Positions 58,991 through 64,000 of a stretch of DNA of 64,000 bases are shown piece by piece. Numbering within the stretch: position 1 is the stretch's first letter; each line of letters begins with the position of its first letter. This DNA comes from Tardiphaga sp. P9-11 (GTDB taxonomy: Bacteria > Pseudomonadota > Alphaproteobacteria > Rhizobiales > Xanthobacteraceae), in assembly GCF_008329525.1 (NCBI RefSeq), contig NZ_NPKQ01000004.1, positions 62,001 through 126,000 on the forward strand. Direction: 5' to 3'. The notes beneath the pieces are model-generated. The model was given only the letters and a program-made list of their open reading frames with translations. It was not told where the DNA came from and did not search any database. Both the position numbers and the translations under genes were made by a program.

Positions 58991-61390
58991 TTACCCCTTT
59001 TTCGGCTTGCCGGGGTTACCACCGGCGCGAGCCTTGTCAGCTTTGGCAGCCTGCCGGGCATTGCGACCGGGTTTGGCTTTCTTGGGTGCCTTGAGCTTCT
59101 TCGACGATTTGAACTTCGTCACACCAGAAGGTTTGGCACCCGGATGACGCGGCCGGTCTGCAGCGTCGTTGCTGCGGGCATGTTCGCGTCGGCGGTTCCG
59201 TTGGGCGGTATTGCCCTCGGAGAGCATTTCGAACCGCAAGGCACCTGCAACGGGGGCGGCTTCGACCAGACGGACATCGACGACGTCGCCCAACCGATGC
59301 ATGGCACCACTGCGTGTACCGACGAGGGCGTGGCGAGCTTCGTCATAGTTGAAGTATTCGGTGCCCAACGTGCGGATCGGGATCAGGCCATCGGCGCCGG
59401 TCTCGGTCAATCGGACAAAGAGTCCAGCCCTGGTGACGCCGGAGATCCGGCCCCGGAAGGTGGCGCCGATCTTGTCGGCCAGAAAATGCGCAATCAGCCG
59501 GTCGGAGGTCTCACGCTCGGCCTTCATGGCCCGGCGTTCGGTGGCCGAAATCTGCGCCGAGATTTCGCTCAGCGTTTCCACGGTTTCGGTCTCGGGCAGT
59601 GCCCCTTCGCCGAGCCCGAGCGCACGGATCAGCGCGCGATGCACGATCAGATCTGCGTATCGCCTGATAGGTGAGGTAAAATGCGCGTAGCGCCGCAGGT
59701 TCAGACCGAAATGTCCGTAATTCTCGGCGGCATATTCCGCCTGGGCTTGCGAGCGCAAAACCACTTCATTCACCAGCGGTTCGGAATCCTGACCTTTGAC
59801 CTGTGACAGCACCCGGTTGAATACCGATGGCCGCAGCACGCCCGCTTTGGCGAACGGCATGTCGAGGGTCTTGAGGAATTCCTGCAAGTTGTGAACCTTC
59901 TCCACCGAAGGCTCATCATGTACCCGATAGATAAGCGGCAGACCCTTCTTTTCAAGCATCTCGGCTGCGGCGACGTTGGCCAGGATCATGAACTCTTCGA
60001 TGAGCTTATGGGCGTCGAGCCGCTGTGGGACGATGACGCGATCGACGGTGCCGTCCTTCTTGAGCAGGATTTTTCGTTCGGGAATGTCGAGATCGAGCGG
60101 GTCACGCTCGTCGCGCGCCAGCTTTACTTGCGCATAGGCCGCATAGAGCGGCTTGAGAATCGGCTCGAGCAGCGGGCCGGTGGTATCGTCGGGATTGCCG
60201 TCGATGGCGGACTGCGCCTGCGCATAGTTCAGCTTGGCCGCCGAGCGCATCAGGATGCGGTGAAACGTATGCGACTTCTTGCGACCATCGGCACCGATCA
60301 CCATCCGCACGGCCAATGCGCCGCGCGGTTCGCCCGGCACCAGCGAACACAGGTCGTTGGAGATACGCTCCGGCAGCATCGGTACGACGCGATCGGGGAA
60401 ATAGACGGAGTTGCCGCGCGTCAGCGCGTCGCGATCGAGCGCCGAGTTGGGACGCACATAGAAGGCGACGTCGGCGATGGCGACGGTGACGATGTAGCCG
60501 CCCGCGTTGTTCGGATCGGGATCGAGCTCCGCATAAACGGCGTCGTCGTGATCCTTCGCATCCGGTGGATCGATGGTGACCAGCGGCACGTCGCGCCAGT
60601 CTTCACGCCCCTGCAATGTCGCAGGCTTCGCGGCTTCGGCTTCCTTCAGCGCGTCGCGCGAGAACGCCTGAGGAATGTCGTGCGAGTGGATCGCGATCAG
60701 GCTGACGGCTTTCTCCGAGGCGAGCGAGCCAAGCCGCTCCTTCACCTTGCCGGAGCCGAGGCCGTAGCCACGGGTGCGAATGAGATCGACGCTGACGAGA
60801 TCGCCGTCCTCGGCGCCGTTGGCGTCTGACGCGGCAATGTTGAGTTCGCGGCCTGCCTGTTTCTTGTCGACCGGGATCAGCCGTCCGCCGCCATTCGGCA
60901 GCGCGCGATAGATGCCGAGCAAGCGCGTGCGCGCACTTTCGAGCACCCGCACGACGCGGCCCTGATAGCTGGCTAATTCGCCCTCGTTCTCGATCTTCTC
61001 GATGCGTAGCAGCGCGCGGTCACCGACACCGGCGGCGGTGCCGGGCAGGGGACGGCGCGGTACATGGATGCGAATTTTCGGCGTGGCACCCTGGGTTGCT
61101 TCGTCCCATTCGGTGGGTACTGCGATCAATTCGCCATCGGCGTCGCGCGTGGCGATATCGACGAGTACCGTCGGCGGCAGCGTCGCGGGCTCGTGTACCG
61201 AACGGCCCTTTTTGGCGATGGCGCCTTCGTCGGTGAGTTCGCGCAACATGCGCTTGAGCTCGACACGGGCGGCATTCTTCAGTCCGAATTCACGCGCGAT
61301 CTCGCGGGTGCCGATCTTGCCGGGATACGCGCGAACAAACGCGACGATGGCATCCCTGGTTGGAAAGCTGCTGTCGCGTTTCTTGTTCAC
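58991..61390 (-). CDS. rnr: Ribonuclease R
   Basis: A 799-residue 3'-5' exoribonuclease that degrades structured RNA. An N-terminal helix-turn-helix (TREIAREFGLKNAARVEL) leads to cold-shock domains, then the RNB catalytic core TIDPPDAKDHDDAVYA with its four acidic residues, RRYADLIVHRALIR, and an S1 domain (FRGRISGVTRAGLFVRL). The C-terminus is Lys/Arg-rich (from RNRRREHARS), as in other RNase R. It begins with GTG at 61390, 11 bases after the topA stop, with a weak ribosome site, suggesting coupling. Confidence 0.96.
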   Translation of the reverse strand: MNKKRDSSFPTRDAIVAFVRAYPGKIGTREIAREFGLKNAARVELKRMLRELTDEGAIAKKGRSVHEPATLPPTVLVDIATRDADGELIAVPTEWDEATQGATPKIRIHVPRRPLPGTAAGVGDRALLRIEKIENEGELASYQGRVVRVLESARTRLLGIYRALPNGGGRLIPVDKKQAGRELNIAASDANGAEDGDLVSVDLIRTRGYGLGSGKVKERLGSLASEKAVSLIAIHSHDIPQAFSRDALKEAEAAKPATLQGREDWRDVPLVTIDPPDAKDHDDAVYAELDPDPNNAGGYIVTVAIADVAFYVRPNSALDRDALTRGNSVYFPDRVVPMLPERISNDLCSLVPGEPRGALAVRMVIGADGRKKSHTFHRILMRSAAKLNYAQAQSAIDGNPDDTTGPLLEPILKPLYAAYAQVKLARDERDPLDLDIPERKILLKKDGTVDRVIVPQRLDAHKLIEEFMILANVAAAEMLEKKGLPLIYRVHDEPSVEKVHNLQEFLKTLDMPFAKAGVLRPSVFNRVLSQVKGQDSEPLVNEVVLRSQAQAEYAAENYGHFGLNLRRYAHFTSPIRRYADLIVHRALIRALGLGEGALPETETVETLSEISAQISATERRAMKAERETSDRLIAHFLADKIGATFRGRISGVTRAGLFVRLTETGADGLIPIRTLGTEYFNYDEARHALVGTRSGAMHRLGDVVDVRLVEAAPVAGALRFEMLSEGNTAQRNRRREHARSNDAADRPRHPGAKPSGVTKFKSSKKLKAPKKAKPGRNARQAAKADKARAGGNPGKPKKG

Positions 61391-61401
61391 AGTTGTCCGT
61401 T

Positions 61402-64000
61402 CTAGCCTGCGCTCTTCTTCGCGGCAGTTTTCACAGCCTTCTTGGCTGCCGTCTTTTTCGCCTTCACGGGCGCGCGCGCCTTGCTGGCGGCAGCCGTTTC
61501 AGCCTTGGGTTTAGCAACATTGGGTTTAGCTGCCGCTTTCTTCGCAACAGCCTTCTTTGCCGCCGGCTTCTTCTCGGCTGCGTCAGCCTTCTTGGTGACA
61601 GCCTTCTTTGCCGGTGCTTTCTTGGCGCCGCGCTTCGGCTTGATGCCGCCCTTGGCCACGCGCTCGTCGATCAGCGCGATGGCTTCTTCGAGCGTGATGG
61701 TCTCTTGCGTCTTGTCGCTCGGGATCGTCGCATTGACGCCGCCCGCGGTGACATAGGCGCCGTAGCGTCCGCCCTTCACGGCAACGCCGCCGAGGGTCGG
61801 GTGGTCGCCGAGCGGTTTGCCAGGATCGGCGCCGAAACGACGGCCGCTCGGGCCCTTTAGAATCTTCTCGGCGATCAGCGTGACCGCGCGGTTGAGGCCG
61901 ATATCGAACACCTCGTCGCCGGCCTCGAGGCTGGCATAAGTCTTCTCATGCTTCACGAATGGCCCGAAACGGCCGAGGCCCGCGGTGATCGGCTCGCCGG
62001 TTTCCGGATGCTTGCCGATTTCGCGCGGCAGCGAGAGAAGCTTCAGCGCCATGTCTAGTTCGACATCGCTGGGCGATGTATTCTTCGGAATGCCCGCACG
62101 CTTCGGCTTCTCGCCTTCCGCGTAGTCCTTGGCGTCGCCGAGCTGGATGTAAGGCCCGAAACGTCCAGCTTTCACGGCAACTTCCAGACCCGACACCGGA
62201 TCGGGGCCGAGCACGCGATCGGCATTGGCGCCAGAGTCCGCTGCGAGCGGACGCGTGTAGCGGCATTCCGGATAGTTGGTGCAGCCGACAAAGGCGCCGA
62301 ACTTTCCGGCCTTGAGGTTGAGCTTGCCGGTGCCGCAGGTCGGGCACTGGCGGGGATCGCCGCCATCTTCGCGCGGCGCGTAGATGTGCGGACCGAGCAT
62401 TTCGTCGAGCGCGTCGAGCACCTGCGCCACGCGCAGATCCTTGATCTCGTCGACGGCGGCGATGAAGCCGGTCCAGAAGTCGCGCAGCACCTGCTGCCAG
62501 GAGATCTCGTTGTTGGAGATCTTGTCGAGGTTTTCCTCGAGCGACGCCGTGAAGTCATACTCCACATATTTGGCAAAGAAATTTTCGAGGAACGCGACCA
62601 CGACGCGGCCCTTGTCCTCGCCATAGAGGCGCTTCTTCTCGAGGCGCACATAGCCGCGCGCCTTCAGAACATCCAGGATCGATGCATAGGTCGAGGGACG
62701 GCCGATGCCGAGCTCTTCCATCCGCTTGACCAGAGATGCTTCCGAGAAGCGCGGCGGCGGTTCGGTGAAATGCTGGGTGACCGCGAGGTTCTCTTTCTTC
62801 AGCGCTTCGCCTTCGCTCATGGCGGGCAGGCGGCGTGAATCCTCGTCGTCGGCGTCGTCGTCCTTGCCTTCCTGATAGACCGCGAGAAAACCATCGAACT
62901 TCACGACCTGACCGGTGGCGCGCAGTTCCAGCACGCGCGATCCTGCCTTCGCAGCGATGTCGACGGTGGTGCGCTCCATCTCGGCGGATTCCATCTGGCT
63001 GGCGACCGTGCGCATCCAGACGAGTTCATAGAGACGGAATTGATCGCTATCGAGCCGCGCCTTCAGGCTAGCCGGGCGACGCGACATGTCGGTGGGACGA
63101 ATGGCTTCATGCGCTTCCTGGGCGTTCTTGGCCTTGCTCGTATATTGGCGCGCGGCCTCCGGGACATATTGCTTGCCGTAGTCCTCGCCGATCACTTCGC
63201 GAGCCTGCGTGATCGCGGAACCGTCGATCGTCACGCCGTCGGTTCGCATATAGGTGATGAGACCGGTGGTCTCGCCGCCGATATCGATGCCTTCATAGAG
63301 GCGTTGCGCGATGCGCATCGTATGCGCCGGCGCAAAACCCAGTTTACGGCTGGCTTCCTGCTGCAGCGTCGATGTCGTGAACGGCGCCTGCGGATTGCGG
63401 CGCGCCGGCTTCGCATCGACAGTGGAGACAGTGAAATTCGCGGCCTCGATGGCCTTCTTGAAATCTTCGGCTTCGGCACCGGTGCCGATATCCAGACGCT
63501 GGATCTTCTTGCCGTCGGCGCCGACCAGGCGCGCTTCGAAGCTTTCGCCGCGCGGTGTCGCCAGTGTGGTCACCAGCGACCAGTATTCGCGGGGGACGAA
63601 CTTCTCGATTTCCTGCTCGCGGTCGCAGACCAGACGCAATGCGACCGACTGCACGCGGCCTGCGGAGCGGGCGCCGGGCAGCTTGCGCCACAGCACCGGA
63701 GAAAGCGTAAAGCCCACCAGATAATCGAGCGCGCGGCGCGCCATATACGCGTCGACCAGCGCGCCATCGATCTCGCGCGGGTTCTTCATCGCGTCGGTGA
63801 CGGCCTGCTTGGTGATCGCGTTGAACACCACGCGCTCGATCTTCTGGTCCTTCAGGGCGCGCTTCTGCTTGAGGACTTCGAGCACGTGCCACGAGATCGC
63901 TTCGCCTTCGCGGTCAGGGTCGGTCGCGAGAATGAGCTTGTCGGCGCCTTTGACGGCCTTGGCTATGTCGTTGAGCCGGCTGTTGGCCTTGGGGTCGATC
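61402..64000 (-). CDS. topA: DNA topoisomerase I, 5' end outside the window
   Basis: The last 866 or so residues of a type IA topoisomerase; the frame is open to the right edge and reads TDPDREGEAISWHVLEVL there (TOPRIM metal motif), so the true start lies beyond 64000 and the GTG at 63885 is internal. The active-site Tyr is in TGLITYMRTDG. After the core come zinc-ribbon-type repeats, one with Cys4 (CPTCGTGKLNLKAGKF and CTNYPEC), others without cysteines, and a 100-residue Lys/Ala-rich tail (AAKKAVAKKAAAKP). It relaxes negative supercoils. First gene of the topA-rnr-DUF983-Nudix run. Confidence 0.96.
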   Translation of the reverse strand, partial: IDPKANSRLNDIAKAVKGADKLILATDPDREGEAISWHVLEVLKQKRALKDQKIERVVFNAITKQAVTDAMKNPREIDGALVDAYMARRALDYLVGFTLSPVLWRKLPGARSAGRVQSVALRLVCDREQEIEKFVPREYWSLVTTLATPRGESFEARLVGADGKKIQRLDIGTGAEAEDFKKAIEAANFTVSTVDAKPARRNPQAPFTTSTLQQEASRKLGFAPAHTMRIAQRLYEGIDIGGETTGLITYMRTDGVTIDGSAITQAREVIGEDYGKQYVPEAARQYTSKAKNAQEAHEAIRPTDMSRRPASLKARLDSDQFRLYELVWMRTVASQMESAEMERTTVDIAAKAGSRVLELRATGQVVKFDGFLAVYQEGKDDDADDEDSRRLPAMSEGEALKKENLAVTQHFTEPPPRFSEASLVKRMEELGIGRPSTYASILDVLKARGYVRLEKKRLYGEDKGRVVVAFLENFFAKYVEYDFTASLEENLDKISNNEISWQQVLRDFWTGFIAAVDEIKDLRVAQVLDALDEMLGPHIYAPREDGGDPRQCPTCGTGKLNLKAGKFGAFVGCTNYPECRYTRPLAADSGANADRVLGPDPVSGLEVAVKAGRFGPYIQLGDAKDYAEGEKPKRAGIPKNTSPSDVELDMALKLLSLPREIGKHPETGEPITAGLGRFGPFVKHEKTYASLEAGDEVFDIGLNRAVTLIAEKILKGPSGRRFGADPGKPLGDHPTLGGVAVKGGRYGAYVTAGGVNATIPSDKTQETITLEEAIALIDERVAKGGIKPKRGAKKAPAKKAVTKKADAAEKKPAAKKAVAKKAAAKPNVAKPKAETAAASKARAPVKAKKTAAKKAVKTAAKKSAG

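Noticed and set aside
1-64000. tRNA, rRNA, prophage or insertion sequence genes
   Set aside because: Read through for T-loop, anticodon-stem, integrase and transposase signatures; none was recognised by eye.

Overview
The window is GC-rich and gene-dense. It carries the marks of an alphaproteobacterium of order Hyphomicrobiales, most likely Nitrobacteraceae/Bradyrhizobiaceae (Bradyrhizobium, Rhodopseudomonas, Tardiphaga or a relative). The grounds are the divK-pleD pair, a MipZ division ATPase, an EipB-family envelope protein, a phasin, the paired clpS and clpA genes, a DinB with an N-terminal Cys4 extension, DUF3572, an AqpS-type arsenic operon, and several intergenic hairpin repeats typical of this group. 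The assignment rests on recognising protein families, not on any search. No rRNA, tRNA, CRISPR array, prophage or intact insertion sequence was found.

Layout. 0-10 kb: propionyl-CoA carboxylase beta subunit, an SGNH esterase, small secreted or Tat-exported proteins, a TRIC-like channel, a glycerophosphodiesterase, a periplasmic alpha/beta hydrolase, and an ArsR-like regulator divergent from a NIPSNAP gene. 9.4-13.1 kb: two small single-span membrane proteins, a formyltransferase-fold protein, and an operon of a double-domain KaiC-like ATPase with a CheY-like receiver. The KaiC operon has an exact match to the EcfG general stress promoter, and the two membrane-protein genes have looser matches. 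13.4-19.6 kb: a fused indolepyruvate:ferredoxin oxidoreductase, about 0.7 kb of highly folded non-coding DNA, panC and mipZ. 20-27 kb: a hydrolase, a VWA-like protein, a membrane J-domain protein, a DD-carboxypeptidase with SPOR domain, a phasin with candidate PhaR operators, and a TadG-like protein. 27-33 kb: clpS, clpA, PilZ, a GrdB-like protein and a lytic transglycosylase.

32.8-36.8 kb is an arsenic island: arsR-arsI-aqpS-arsC-arsH on the minus strand, divergent from an MFS exporter. Arsenate would be reduced by ArsC and leave through AqpS or the MFS protein, while ArsI and ArsH would handle organoarsenicals. 36.9-49 kb: azlCD, a TctC-type receptor, trmO, a HIT protein, a FemAB-like acyltransferase, a second GDPD, RidA, EipB, malonyl-CoA decarboxylase, an orphan ABC receptor, and a flavin reductase-MarR fusion divergent from a NicX-like ring-opening dioxygenase. 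49-64 kb: dinB-DUF3572, divK-pleD, rpmG, a small oxidoreductase/regulator block (LLM monooxygenase, LysR, SDR), then Nudix-DUF983-rnr-topA, with topA running off the right edge.

The most interesting signals are the stress-promoter-linked KaiC/receiver operon, the cloverleaf-like non-coding element at 17.07-17.49 kb, the flavin reductase-MarR fusion beside the NicX-like enzyme, and the pump-less arsenic operon. None was confirmed by a database search.
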